A stretch of DNA of 64,000 nucleotides, from assembly GCA_965153355.1 (NCBI GenBank), contig OZ231126.1:1178001-1242000 (forward strand), in the 5' to 3' direction. The DNA is from Flaccisagitta enflata. Lineage: Eukaryota > Chaetognatha > Sagittoidea > Aphragmophora. The translations under genes were made by a program, and so were the position numbers. Each line of letters opens with the position of its first letter. Within the stretch, counting starts at the first letter, position 1. Shown piece by piece: positions 54,331 to 64,000 of the stretch. The notes beneath the pieces are model-generated. The model worked only from the letters and a program-made list of their open reading frames with translations, was not told the DNA's origin and ran no database searches.

Positions 54331-54478
54331 TGTGTAACTTAGCACGCGACTGTTGGCCTGTTGGGCTTGTTTTCTGGTGAAATGTCATTCTCTTTCTGTC
54401 GCTTCTTTATCTGTCTACCAGTCTCTCACTATGTCTTTCTGTCTGACCTTCTGTCCATCTATCTGTCTCCGTCTGCCT

Positions 54479-54673
54479 CTGTCTGTCTGTCCGTCTGTCT
54501 GTCGGTCCGTCTGTCTGTTTGTCTGTCTGCCTATCTATCTATATGTCTGTCTGTCCGTCTATCTGTCTGTCTGTCTGTCTGTCTGTATGTCTGTCTGTCT
54601 GTCTGTCTGTTTGTTTGTCTGTCTGTCTGTCTGTCTCTTGTCTCTTGTCTCTCTCTGTCTCTGTTTGTCTGTC

Positions 54674-54723
<50 letters not shown>

Positions 54724-54786
54724 CGTATGTCTGTCTGTCTGCCTCTCTGCCTGTCTGTCTGTCTCTGTCTGTCTGTGTCTGTGTCT

Positions 54787-54862
<76 letters not shown>
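54479..54862. repeat. (TCTG)n then (CT)n array forming an intron end
   Basis: TCTG units with CCG/TTTG changes, then about 35 CT units running into CTCTCATTCAG, the acceptor of TRPC exon F. Confidence 0.97.
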
Positions 54863-54866
<4 letters not shown>

Positions 54867-54869
54867 CAG

Positions 54870-54947
54870 ATCGAGTATGAGCGGCTCGCTCAGTCATGTA
54901 CTCAGTTCACGAGTGACGTTCTCGACCTTTGTCCCTCTCTCATTCAG
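54870..54947 (+). CDS. TRPC: TRPC exon F, alternative in-frame 5' extension (78-bp tandem duplicate)
   Basis: CTCTCATTCAG ends at 54869, and the next 64 bases duplicate the start of exon F (IEYERLAQSCTQFTSDVLDL plus C). A second CTCTCTCATTCAG then ends at 54947. The two starts are 78 bases apart, so choosing the upstream acceptor inserts 26 residues (this copy plus PSLIQ) without a frameshift or stop. Four differences from the exon F copy (CGG/CGC, CTC/CTT, CAG/CAA, AGT/AGC) are all synonymous, as expected if both copies are translated. Whether the upstream acceptor is used cannot be read from DNA. Confidence 0.6.
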
Positions 54948-55109
54948 ATCGAGTATGAGCGCCTTGCTCAATCATGTACTCAGTTCACGAGCGACGTTCT
55001 CGACCTTTGTCGAGACTCAAACGATGTCAAAGCGATTTTGTTCAGTTCTCAAGATGGAGATGAATTTCTTGGAACCATTTCCTACGCAATAAGATTCGAA
55101 GAAAAAGCG
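54948..55109 (+). CDS. TRPC: TRPC channel exon F (linker-helix domain)
   Basis: Acceptor CTCTCTCATTCAG ends at 54947, donor GCG|GTAGGA starts at 55110. The 54 codons read IEYERLAQSCTQFTSDVLDL, CRDSNDVKAILFSSQDGDEF, LGTISYAIRFEEKA. This matches the TRPC signature EYxxLxxxCxxFxxxLLDxCRxxxEVxAIL, followed by the SxxxxAIxxxxKxF lead-in to the pre-S1 region. Entry and exit phase 0 fit exons E and G. A 78-bp in-frame duplicate of its start lies immediately upstream. Confidence 0.93.
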
Positions 55110-55145
55110 GTAGGAATAATTGAATTCTGAGGAACAGATTGATAA

Positions 55146-55362
55146 TTGAATGAATGAAAATATGAATGAAGGAATGAAATAATGAATGGATGAATGAATG
55201 AATGAATGAATGAATGAATGAATGAATGAATGCATGCATGCATGCATGCATGCATGCATGCATGAATGCATGAATGAATGAATGAATGAATGAATGAATT
55301 ATTGAAAGAACACGCAAAATGAATGAATGAAACAATGAATGAACTAGTCCATTGATTGATTG

Positions 55363-55426
<64 letters not shown>

Positions 55427-55436
55427 ATTGATTTAC
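55146..55436. repeat. (GAAT)n, (GCAT)n, (GATT)n tetranucleotide arrays
   Basis: Three related arrays fill the 342-base intron between TRPC exons F and G; the GATT block ends 15 bases before the acceptor. Confidence 0.97.
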
Positions 55437-55451
55437 TCATTTCTCTTTCAG

Positions 55452-55553
55452 TTCATATCGCATCCGGTGATACAACAGTCGATCGCCACAGCTTGGAATG
55501 GCGATGGAAATATTGAAGGTTCAACCTCCTTACCCGCGCTCACAAATGGACGG
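55452..55553 (+). CDS. TRPC: TRPC channel exon G (pre-S1 region), last exon seen
   Basis: Acceptor TTTCTCTTTCAG ends at 55451, donor CGG|GTAAGT starts at 55554. It reads FISHPVIQQSIATAWNGDGN then IEGSTSLPALTNGR, 34 codons, phase 0 at both ends. Joined to exon F the protein continues AIRFEEKA-FISHPVIQQSIATAW, matching TRPC AIKY...KFVAHPNCQQLLxTxW just before the first membrane helix. The insertion-like tail GNIEGSTSLPALTNGR replaces the usual short YxGxPGxR link. Exons for S1-S6, the pore and the TRP box must lie beyond this window; none was found to 64 kb. Confidence 0.9.
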
Positions 55554-55559
55554 GTAAGT

Positions 55560-56770
55560 CAACGAAATGGACAGGCGGACAGACGGATGACAGATGGCAG
55601 ACAGATGGACCCGCGCTCACAATTAGACGGGTTAGCTATCAGATTAAGAGGGCTAATTTTGGTCTTCTAAGAGGGGGGGGGGAGAACCCAGAACCGGAAA
55701 GGGGGGGAGACTTTTTCCGGGTTAAATTTTAGGGGGCACTCCGGAAACCCAAAATTGCAGATGATTGTCCTGTTTGGAATTAAACTTATTGAGCAGTACA
55801 CTCTGCTCTTCCTGGGCTGCTGTCCAAAAGGCAGGGAAGAGAACCAGAAAGAAAGTGCAAGAAAGAGATAGAATGAAAGAAAAAGATAGAATGCAAGAAA
55901 CGAGAAAGAGATAGATGGAAGGCGAGGGAACGAAAAAGGAAAAGAGGAGAGCAGCTTATAACTTAATAAGATTTCGTTTTATGGACAGGACATCAAATCG
56001 TCCGGTGAAAACAGCAGCATTGGGCTGTAGGCACATGAAAGGGAAATCGGTGGGGCAAAATAGGAAGTTTCAAGCAGAGTGTGAAGCGGTAGGATGAGAT
56101 GGGTTAAATAGGAAGTGTGGAGGATGGAGGGGAGGAGGATGGTAGAGGTTTGCCATAATTAGAGGCTGTGGAGGGGGGGAGGGGGGTGAGATGAGGAGCA
56201 GGTTCGGAAGTGTGCAGATTTATCAGATGGCGTTGAAGATGGAAGAAGGGGGAGAAGGGACTTTTTTAAATGATGCATAACTTTTGACCAGTCTTGTGAT
56301 AATTTTCTGCAGAGGGAATATTTCTTTAGAAATTTAAAGGATAGTTGTGATGGGTCCGGATTAAACACCAGTGAGAGCTCCAAAGGCTCTCATCCTTTAG
56401 TAAAGTAGGGTTGAGTAGTAATGTTGTCCAACTTTCATATGAGGTTTGGAAGGATTGTGGGAGTATGGGTGTGGCTGTTCGCATTTGTGGGGAAGTGGAA
56501 GTCTGTGTTTTGTTATTGTTTGCGGTGCGTGGGCCTGATCAACTGATCGTTAATGTGGGAAACGGAGTTGTCTCGTATGGAACGGCAAAGAGATCTGTGT
56601 TAAAGTGAAAGAAACAAAAAAGAAACACTATTCGCACTATTAACTTGATCGCTAAAACAAGGCTTAAGTGACAATGTCAAAGCGAAGTCATCTCTACCAG
56701 AGCTAAAGTGTCCGGAAATCGGCGATGTTATGGGCTCAGGGTTCTGAATCAGCATTGATACCAGAAAAAA
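55560..56770. other. intron or intergenic DNA, no exon recognised
   Basis: Starts with GGACAGGCGGACAGACGG (an H-like core scrap) and a G-run at 55671-55682, then purine-rich DNA. No TRPC membrane-helix exon found. Confidence 0.5.
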
Positions 56771-56771
56771 A

Positions 56772-56918
<147 letters not shown>

Positions 56919-57107
56919 GCACAGGCTAAAGAGGCAGAGACCACAGAGAATTTTAAATTGTACAGAATAATAAATGGTGACAAATAGGAGGGCAAGATCG
57001 AGGTCATTTTGAATCACGACTGGAATGGAAAATGAATGTGTGAGGGTGACTGGTTGAAAAAAAGCCTATGGAAAACCGGGGAAAAAACTATTTCATTGAA
57101 TATCCCT

Positions 57108-57195
57108 TTTAGATGCAGCCTCGCATCTCTGTAGGATATTTTGTCTGTCCGTTGCGCTGGTTCGTCGGTCCATCCGTTGGTCCGTTGATTTATAT
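57108..57195 (+). mobile_element. H element, AGATGC class, 5' fragment
   Basis: CTTTTAGATGCAGCCTCGCA then TCTCTGTAGG and TCCGTTG units. No 3' terminus. Confidence 0.6.
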
Positions 57196-57742
57196 GTTTA
57201 TCTATCTGTCCCTCCCACCATCCAAGTCCATCCCCATGTTTGTTCTTTCGTCTCACGTAGATCGGAGAGTGTATCATAACAGGTCAAAAATATAAGCCAG
57301 TGCCTAGAGATGACAGCTATGGCATAAGAATGTTCTTAAGTATGTGTAGATCACACCTTTACGGGGTTTTGCCTGCGTCATGATTCATCTAGGGACATTT
57401 TTTTGCTCTTAAACTCAGTAGGTTCAACATTTTGGAGGCTCTGAATGGACAAGATTTTTTTCATCTGAGATTGGAATTTTGCGATTTTTTTTTATTAGGT
57501 CCTACAAATTTAGGAGCAGGCTTACCAAATTTTACACATGGCGTATTCAATAAATCCTGAACCTTTGCTAAAGATTTGGCATCCTCCCTCTTATCATACT
57601 ATCTTGGTCAAAATAAGAGTGCTCGCAATTGAATTTAGTTCTTAAACCTTGAATATTGATCAGAAAAGCCTGTTTTCTTATTACAGAAGTTTATTTAAGC
57701 ATATTTTGGCATTAGATTTTGCTTGCATAGTGATTTTTATAG

Positions 57743-58440
57743 TGTGCGGCATATTGTAAAGAGTACGGTCTCGCATTCAATGCCAGCAAATCAAAGATAA
57801 TGGTCTTCTCAAAAAACAATGTCAATTTGGATGATCTCCGCCCCATACGTCTTAATGGCAGTAATGTGGAATTCACAGACGCAATCACATACCTGGGAGC
57901 CTCTATTGTCAGTAAGAAAGGCATTGCGTTTTCTTCTTCCAATGACTTGACTAAATTTTACCGTGCTTCCAATTCGATTCTACGAGCAAATAACAAACCT
58001 AGTGAAGAGGTATTAATGCAACTGCTCTACTCATGTTGCATTCCTATTCTATCGTATGCCTGTGCAGTGAAAGTTTATCCATCGAGGGAAATGCAAAACT
58101 GCAGTACGGCGATAAATGACGCTATTCGCTTTGTCTTTGGCTACAACCGCTGGGAAAGCATAAGAACTTTGCGAGAATCCTTTGGCTACTCGTCTCTCAT
58201 CGACATTTTTCACAAATCAAAACGAAAGTTTGATGCCTCGTTACCCATGCATCGTAACCCAATGATCTCTCACATTGCGCGCAACCTGATCATTGAGCAA
58301 AAGTAGTCGTTCTATGTGATATCCCTTTTTTAGTTATCTTTTTTTCTTTATTCTCGCTTCACTCTATCGTTAAGGTAGTAGTTTATAGTTGAGTGTTGAT
58401 TTGTACGTTTCTGTCTCTTTATTGATGACGAATTAAAAGA
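57743..58440 (+). mobile_element. non-LTR retrotransposon, 5'-truncated, RT C-terminal part plus 3' UTR
   Basis: The frame enters at 57743 reading CAAYCKEYGLAFNASKSKIM (57743-57802), then DAITYLGASIVSKKG, LMQLLYSCCIPILSYACA and IRFVFGYNRWESIRTLRESF, stopping at 58306. These are the last RT motifs (primer-grip and thumb regions) and C-terminus of a LINE. The upstream frame is closed at 57740, the usual 5' truncation. The 3' UTR runs to about 58440, ending in an ATATAT stretch. The coding part is stop-free, so the copy is young. Confidence 0.85.
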
Positions 58441-58689
58441 ACATATATATAGCAGCATCACTAATTTTCATATCACAGGTTTCTCATCTCTTAAATCTGT
58501 TTTTGCCACTTTGGTTCTATGGTGAGGCTTGTACTAATATTGTAGTAAAATCTAAACGATTCAAGCAAATGAGCTCTGCTTGGTGGCAAATGAAAGCTCT
58601 TTTGAAGCTCTTTACAACGGTCACCGATTTTCTTATGTTTCTATAATTTGTTTGGACAGAAAATATCCAAATGAAGCTGCTGTAATTTC

Positions 58690-59084
58690 AACAAGGCCAA
58701 CACCTATAAGTCGCGTGCGAGACATAAATAACTTAAGATGACTTAAAATGACTCAAGATGACTTAAAATGACTCAAGACAACTTTTAATGACTTAAAAAG
58801 ACCAAAAATGACTGAAATGACTACTTTGACCTATTTGACTTAAGTGATTTAAAATAACTTAGAATGACTTAGAATGACTTAGAATGACTTAGAATGACTT
58901 AGAATGACTTAGAATGACTTAGAATGACTTAGAATGACTAGAAATAACTTAAAGTAAAATAAAAAAGTAAAGTGTGACGGACCGACAGACGGACGGACGG
59001 ACGGACGGACGGACGGACGGACGGATGGACGGACCGACGGACGGACAAAGCGGGTTGTAGAGTCGCGTGCACGCGACTAAAAAC
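58690..59084 (-). mobile_element. H element, class AGTCGCGTGC, TATAGGTGTTGG variant
   Basis: Left CAACAAGGCCAACACCTATA, AGTCGCGTGCGAGACA; core (AATGACTTAG)n then (GGAC)n; right AGAGTCGCGTGCACGCGACT then AAAAA. Flanking blocks 58530-58680 and 59140-59280 resemble each other. Confidence 0.85.
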
Positions 59085-59759
59085 GGAAATCAATGATTTT
59101 TACCTTAGAAATCAAAATAAAACATTTTACTTTTTTTGCTGTGAAATCTAAACGAATTGAGCTACAGAGGTCTGCATGGTGGCATAAGATCGCATTTTCG
59201 CAGAGCTTTTTAATGGTCACCAATTTTCATATGTTTTTTTGAAAAATCTGGCTATAATAGGAGAAAACATGGCGGACTCTTAATTCGACCAGGATAGTAA
59301 GTACCATTTTTCATTTCTAGAATAGTACCATATGAAATGGAAAAAACATTTTTTGCCGCATTTTAACTTCAGAATAGTACAGGGTGTTTCATGCCAAATT
59401 AGATATAAGAAAACGATGCCATTCTGCTTCTAAAAATGCAAAAACAATTCTGAAAAAAGATTCAAAGAGCACTTAAACTCCGATTTTTTTGTAAAAATTG
59501 CATGGGTTTGGGTCAAATATCTTAGCCACAACATCAATTTGAAGTTATATGAGCATTTCAAGGAGAAGCTTTTTTCACACTATATTGATTTTGAAAGTTT
59601 TTCTTTGAAGTGCTCTCATTTCTAAACGGCTTGAGCCCTCACATGCATATCTTCAGCTAGCTGCGTTATTTCTTGTAAGAAAAAAAAAATCGTTGAGGGT
59701 GGCAAAAAAAAAGTGATTTCTATGTAAAATTGCATCAGGAATCCATTTTTGATGTTTTT

Positions 59760-61550
59760 AGGGCCCTACGAGGGGGCCCCTAGAAACGCACCAAAAAAAC
59801 CAGCCAAAAATAGCCTATTTTGGCTATTTTTGTTGAAAATTTTTTGCTGTATGAGATCCCAACCCCCAAATTTTTTTGGTGGTAATACTTCTTGATGTAA
59901 GAGACTGAAAAAAAATGATCATGATAGTAAGTGATGGTTGGGGTACCTAAAAAGGCCCAAAAAGGGCCTGTAAAACATAGAAATATCACTTTTTTATTCA
60001 TTGCGCATCTAGAAATGCTTGGATTCCTACAAAATTTGAAATGGAACTTCTCATTTTATGCAACAAGCTTCCTGCAAAGTTTGTGTCACTTTTGAACAAC
60101 ATGTTGAAATTATGCTCCAAAAAACAAAATTCGACCAAAAAAAACTTTTGAGTATTCTTACATGAAAACACTATTTCAAGGTCCCTGAATCCATTTTTTT
60201 TTCTGAAAATGGTTAGTCATGCATCTTGAGAGATCCCAGAAAAAATTTCAGCAGATATTTCCAAAAAATGGCCGAGTTATTACGGTTCAAAATGACCTGG
60301 TAAATGAAAAAAAACACAATTTTTTAACTTCAAGGCTGTAGAACTGAAAAATTATACTAAAAGTACCTGGAAAATAGACAAATTAAAAAGAAAATGCATG
60401 GGGAATCCATTACTGGTGGTTTGGGGGCTCTACAAGGGGGCCCCTGGAAACACCCCCCCCAAAAAAACTAAAAATAGCCTATTTTGGCTATTTTTTGAAA
60501 AATTTTCTTGTTTAAAGAGACCCAATCCTTCCAATTTTTTTTGGGCTATACTTCATGATGTAAGAGACTGATGGAAAGAGAATCATGATGGATGATGGTT
60601 GGGGTACCTAAAAAGGCCCGAAAGGGGCCCGTAAAACATAAAGATATCATTTTTTTATTCACTGCGCGTCCAAAAATGCTTGGATTCCAAAAAAATTTGA
60701 AATGGAGATTCTCATTTTATGTAAAAAGCTTCTTAAAAAATTTTGAACAGTTTCATGGTAAAATTATGCTCAAAAAACAAAATTGGCTCCAAAATAAGCC
60801 AATTTTTGAGTTTTCTCACATGTAGACACTATTTCAAGGTCATGGAATCCAATTTTTTGTCGCGTGCACGCGACTCTACAACCCGCTTTGTCCGTCCCTC
60901 TGTCTGTCCGTCAGTCCGTTGGTCAAACATTATTCTTTTTATTACTTTTAGTTATTCTTAGTCATTTTTGGTCATTTTTAATCATTCTAAGTCATTCTAA
61001 GTTATCGTAAGTCATTGTAAGTCATTTTGAGTCATTTTATATTATATTAAGTCGGTTATGTCAATTTGGTCAATTTAGTCATATAAGTCATTTATCATCA
61101 TTTTATGTCTTTTTAAGTTATTTTCAGTCATCTTAAGTCATTTTAAGTCAACTTGAGTCATCATAAGTTATCTATGTCTCGCACGCGACTTATAGGTGTT
61201 GGCGTTGTTTTTTCTAAATTGTTTCTCATGTATCTTAAAAGGTCCCAGAAAAAATTTAAGCAGATATTTTTAAAAAATGCTAGTACTGTTTAAAATGACC
61301 TGGTTAATGAAAAAAGTAAAGAGGCTGTTTGCATGAAAAATTCTACTAAGAGTACCTGGAAAAAAGTTAAATGTATTTAAAAATGCATGGTGAATCTATT
61401 TCAGATGGTTTAAGGGCCCTATAAGGGGACCCCTAGAAACGCACCAAAAAGACTTGCCATAAATGGCCTGTTTTTGCTATATTTGGTAAAAAGAAATTTA
61501 TCAATGAGACTCCAACTTTCTAAATTTTATGGTAAGAATACTTCTTGTCG
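59760..61550 (+). repeat. about 650-bp satellite, left arm of second inverted array
   Basis: Units begin GGGGGCCCCTAGAAACGCAC near 59770, 60435 and 61425; the spacing of the last pair is enlarged by the H copy at 60853-61210. Shared words: TTTTGGCTATTTTT, GATGTAAGAGACTGA, TGGTTGGGGTACCTAAAAAG. Confidence 0.88.
60853..61210 (+). mobile_element. H element inside the satellite, class AGTCGCGTGC
   Basis: 5' TTTTTTGTCGCGTGCACGCG; core (AAGTCATTTT)n; 3' GTCTCGCACGCGACTTATAG then GTGTTGGCGTTGTTTT. It interrupts one satellite unit, leaving the unit otherwise continuous. Confidence 0.85.
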
Positions 61551-61599
61551 AATTTTCTTTTTACGTATCACCAGTCTCCTACTCCCCACTACCTCCCCC

Positions 61600-61644
<45 letters not shown>

Positions 61645-61645
61645 C
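61600..61645. repeat. (CT)n at the centre of the inverted satellite
   Basis: A CT array with one TTT interruption, close to the symmetry point of the two arms. Confidence 0.9.
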
Positions 61646-61871
61646 CTCCCTTGTCACTCACTGCCCTCTTTCCATTTTTATCCCTCCCGCTATTGTGAGA
61701 TTCCTTTGTGTCTGTATAGTTGTAACCCACTATATCAGAGCCAAGAGTAATGATTTTAGGGGCCCTTTTTGGGCCCTCTCAGGTATCCCAAACATCACCT
61801 ACTATCATGATTCTTTCTTTTTCAGTCTCTTTAGGTATTACCACCTAACAATTTTTAAAGTTCAGATCTTA

Positions 61872-62139
61872 GGGGGTGTTTCTAGTCAGAGACAATCGCG
61901 TTTTGAACGGGCCACTCGGTCGCTGTACGTTCATTCGTTTGCACCACTCACTCGCTCTGCAGCGCTCTGCAGCGCTCTGCTTCGCTACACTCGCTTTGCT
62001 AGTTTGTTCCATTCACAGGCTTGCTCACTTGCTTCGCTCACTCCCTTGTGGGACAGTGGAAATTCTTGAGTATGTGTTCCCGCTGTTATCGCATTTCACA
62101 GGTTCATACGCGTTTTTCATTTTCACTAGAAACACGCCC
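61872..62139 (+). mobile_element. 268-bp Harbinger-like MITE, TTA target duplication
   Basis: Left GGGGGTGTTTCTAGTCAGAG, right TTTTCACTAGAAACACGCCC; 14 of the first 15 TIR bases match. TTA at 61869-61871 and 62140-62142. G-rich ends with a 3-bp TWA duplication fit PIF/Harbinger. Interior has AACGGGCCACTCGGTCGC and CTCTGCAGCGCTCTGCAGCG, no frame. Confidence 0.85.
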
Positions 62140-62450
62140 TTATAAGGAAAAAATTAAAAAAAAAAAATAGTCAAAATGCGCCATTTTAGCCTCTTTTTTT
62201 GGGTGCTATTCTAGGGGCCCCCTTGTAGAGCCCCCAAATCATCAGTAATGGATTTCCCATCATTTTTAGATAAATTTTACTATTTCCCAGGTACTTTTAG
62301 TTTAAGTTTTAGTTACTTTTACTTTTACTTTTACTTTAGTTACTTTTACTTTTACAGTTACTTTTAGTTTTAGTTTCATTCTTACAGCCTTGAAAATACT
62401 TGTTTTTTTTTTCATTTACCAGGACATTTTTGATTGGAATGACTAAGTCA

Positions 62451-62609
62451 TTTTTAGTTGCGGACACGCAACTCTATAAGAGGCTTTGTCCGTCCATCGG
62501 TTGGTTGGTTGGTTGGTCCGTCACGCTCAAGTTGAAAAGTGGGAAAACGCGCATTTCTGCCCCTGCCCACCCGTCCGCAACTGATGGCCGTGTATCCGGC
62601 CTTGTTTTT
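62451..62609 (+). mobile_element. H element, class AGTTGCGGAC, shortest complete copy
   Basis: 5' TTTTTAGTTGCGGACACGCA; core (TTGG)n; 3' CACCCGTCCGCAACTGATGG then CCGTGTATCCGGCCTTGTTT. At about 160 bases it shows the minimal retained parts. Confidence 0.9.
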
Positions 62610-63439
62610 AAACATCTGCTGAAATTTTTTCTGGGGCCTCTTTATATACATCATGAGTAACCATTTACGGAAAAAAAGATTCAATTACCTTGAAATAGTG
62701 TCTAAATGTGAGAAAACTCAAAAATTGGCTTATTTTGGGGCGAATTTTGTTTGAGCATAATTTTTCCATGAAGCTGTTCAAAAGTGGCCAAGAAATTTTG
62801 CAGGAAGCTATTTACATGAAATGAGAATTTCCATTTCAAATTTTTTAGGAATCCAAGCATTTTTGGACGCGCAGTGAATAAAAAAATGATATCTTTATGT
62901 TTTATGGGCCCTTTTTGGGCCTTTTTAGGTACCCCAACCATCACCTACCATCATGATTCTCTTTCCATCAGTCTCTTACATCATGAAGTATAGCCCAAAA
63001 AAATTTGGAAGGATTGGGTCTCTTTAAATAAGAAATTTTTACAAAAAATAGCCAAAATAGGTCATTTTTAGCTTTTTTTGGGGGGTGTTTCCAGGGGCCA
63101 CCTTGTAGAGCCCCCAAACCACCAGTAATGGATTCCCCATGCATTTTCTTTTTAATATGTCTATTTTCCAGGTACTTTTAGTATAATTTTTCAGTTCTAC
63201 AGCCTTGAAGTTAAAAAATTGTGTTTTTTTTTTTCATTTACCAGGTCATTTTGAACTGTAATAACGCGGCCATTTTTTGGAAATATCTGCTGAAATTTTT
63301 TCTGGGATCTCTCAAGATGCATGACTAACCATTTTCAAAAAAAAATTGGATTCAGGGACCTTGAAATAGTGTTTTCATGTAAGAAAACTAAAAAATTGGT
63401 TTTTTTTTTGATCAAATTTGAGGCAGTGACAACCAGCGG

Positions 63440-64000
63440 TCCACCCTGGTTTCTTTTACTTCCCTTTTCTGTCTCTTCCTACCTCCCAGCATCCTTTCCA
63501 TCCCCTTTACCTCTTCCGCCGCCACTACCTCTGCCTCTACCTACCCTTTGGCATCCTTTCCATCCCCTAAACCTCTTCTGTCGACGACTATACTGCCTCT
63601 ACCTATCCTCATTTATCCTTTCTACCCCTTACACCTCTTCTGCCGCTGCCGCTAGTGCCGCTACCTACCCCAAATCATGCCCCCATACCTCTTCCGTTGC
63701 CGCAGTGCCGCTACCTAACCCAAATTATGCCCCTACTACTCTTCTGCCGCTGCCAGTGCCGCTACCTATCACATATCATGCCCTACACCTCTTCCACTGC
63801 CGCCGCTAGTGCCGCTACCTACCCCATACCATGCCCTACAACTCTCCGCCGCTGCCGCTGGTGCCGTACCCACCTCTTCGCTGCTGCCAGTGCCGCTAGT
63901 GCTGCTAATGTCGCTAGCTGCTACTGATGCTAATTTTTGCCCCTACACTTTCCGCTAGTGCCGCTAGTGCCGCTATTTGCCAAATTTTTGCCCCTACACC
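63440..64000. repeat. degenerate CCGCTACCTACC minisatellite
   Basis: Roughly 55-65-base units with TGCCGCTAGTGCCGCTACCT, CATGCCCCTACACCTCTTCY. It continues past the window edge. Open frames are compositional. Confidence 0.85.

Larger units (their letters stand above)
50971..54373 (+). mobile_element. H element, 3.4-kb giant copy with satellite core and captured retroelement
   Basis: 5' TTTTTAGTCGCGTGCACGCG, (GGTCGGTC)n; core blocks (GGGTACTTTA/GGGTATTTTT)n, (AACATTTTT)n, a LINE fragment (51661-52370), the first two blocks again (52375-52700), then (AAGTATGT)n to 54330; 3' AGCACGCGACTGTTGGCCTG then TTGGGCTTGTTTT. Both termini keep AGTCGCGTGC. The block at 51060-51430 is directly repeated at 52410-52760. 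Confidence 0.75.
61750..63395 (-). repeat. about 650-bp satellite, right arm of second inverted array
   Basis: Reverse-orientation units: CCTTTTTAGGTACCCCAACC near 62920, CATCAGTCTCTTACATCATG, CCTTGTAGAGCCCCCAAACC near 63100. The arm is broken by elements at 61872-62139 and 62451-62609. Confidence 0.88.

Noticed and set aside
52712-54388. 558-codon minus-strand open frame (Tyr/Ile/Leu/Thr/His)
   Set aside because: It lies entirely in an AAGTATGT-type array and has only repeat-derived composition.
54353-54880. Long Cys/Leu/Ser/Val open frames before exon F
   Set aside because: TCTG/CT array. Only the last part (from 54870) is real exon sequence.

Overview
This window is nuclear DNA from an animal. 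Seven short, spliced, phase-consistent exons on the + strand (42.2-55.6 kb) encode the cytoplasmic N-terminal half of a canonical transient receptor potential (TRPC) cation channel, a metazoan family. Long microsatellites, inverted-repeat elements and 5'-truncated non-LTR retrotransposon scraps fill almost everything else. The sequence does not let me name the phylum; SSR-rich, AT-rich DNA of this kind fits an invertebrate. Nothing looks bacterial, viral or CRISPR-like, and I saw no rRNA or tRNA gene.

Layout. 0-6.3 kb: dispersed short elements, a 22-bp minisatellite of about 60 copies and AT-rich degenerate repeats. 6.39-6.89 kb: two exons of a p24/TMED-like cargo receptor, carrying either a frameshift or a tiny intron. 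6.9-9.4 kb: a foldback element with a second MITE nested in one arm. 9.5-10.3 kb: a minus-strand first exon of low complexity with a 13-bp frameshifting microduplication. 10.3-24 kb: dispersed elements, CT/AG arrays, a large nested foldback (13.8-16.7 kb), a 607-bp mariner-like hairpin and several orphan exon candidates. 24.1-24.3 kb: TATA box plus a clean first coding exon; 28.84-28.91 kb: a small acidic exon. Both are phase-compatible with each other and with the TRPC exons, so they may be the 5' end of that gene. 29-42 kb: repeats, including a roughly 525-bp satellite arranged as a giant inverted repeat. 42.2-55.6 kb: TRPC exons. 55.6-64 kb: retroelement fragment, a second inverted satellite array (59.8-63.4 kb) with inserted elements, and a terminal minisatellite.

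Main observations. (1) TRPC exon edges are repeatedly duplicated in tandem: splice acceptors at four exons and the splice donor at one. In two cases the extra copies stay in frame and could be translated; one copy differs from its neighbour only at synonymous sites. (2) The commonest dispersed element (about 30 copies, called H here) has subterminal inverted repeats that co-vary between its two ends in three sequence classes, around a core that is a different tandem repeat in each copy. This resembles the Helentron/HINE/pearl type of non-autonomous Helitron. (3) Several transposons can be dated relative to each other, because the pre-insertion site is preserved elsewhere in the window.

Coordinates of repeat elements are by eye and good to roughly 5-10 bases unless a target-site duplication fixes them.
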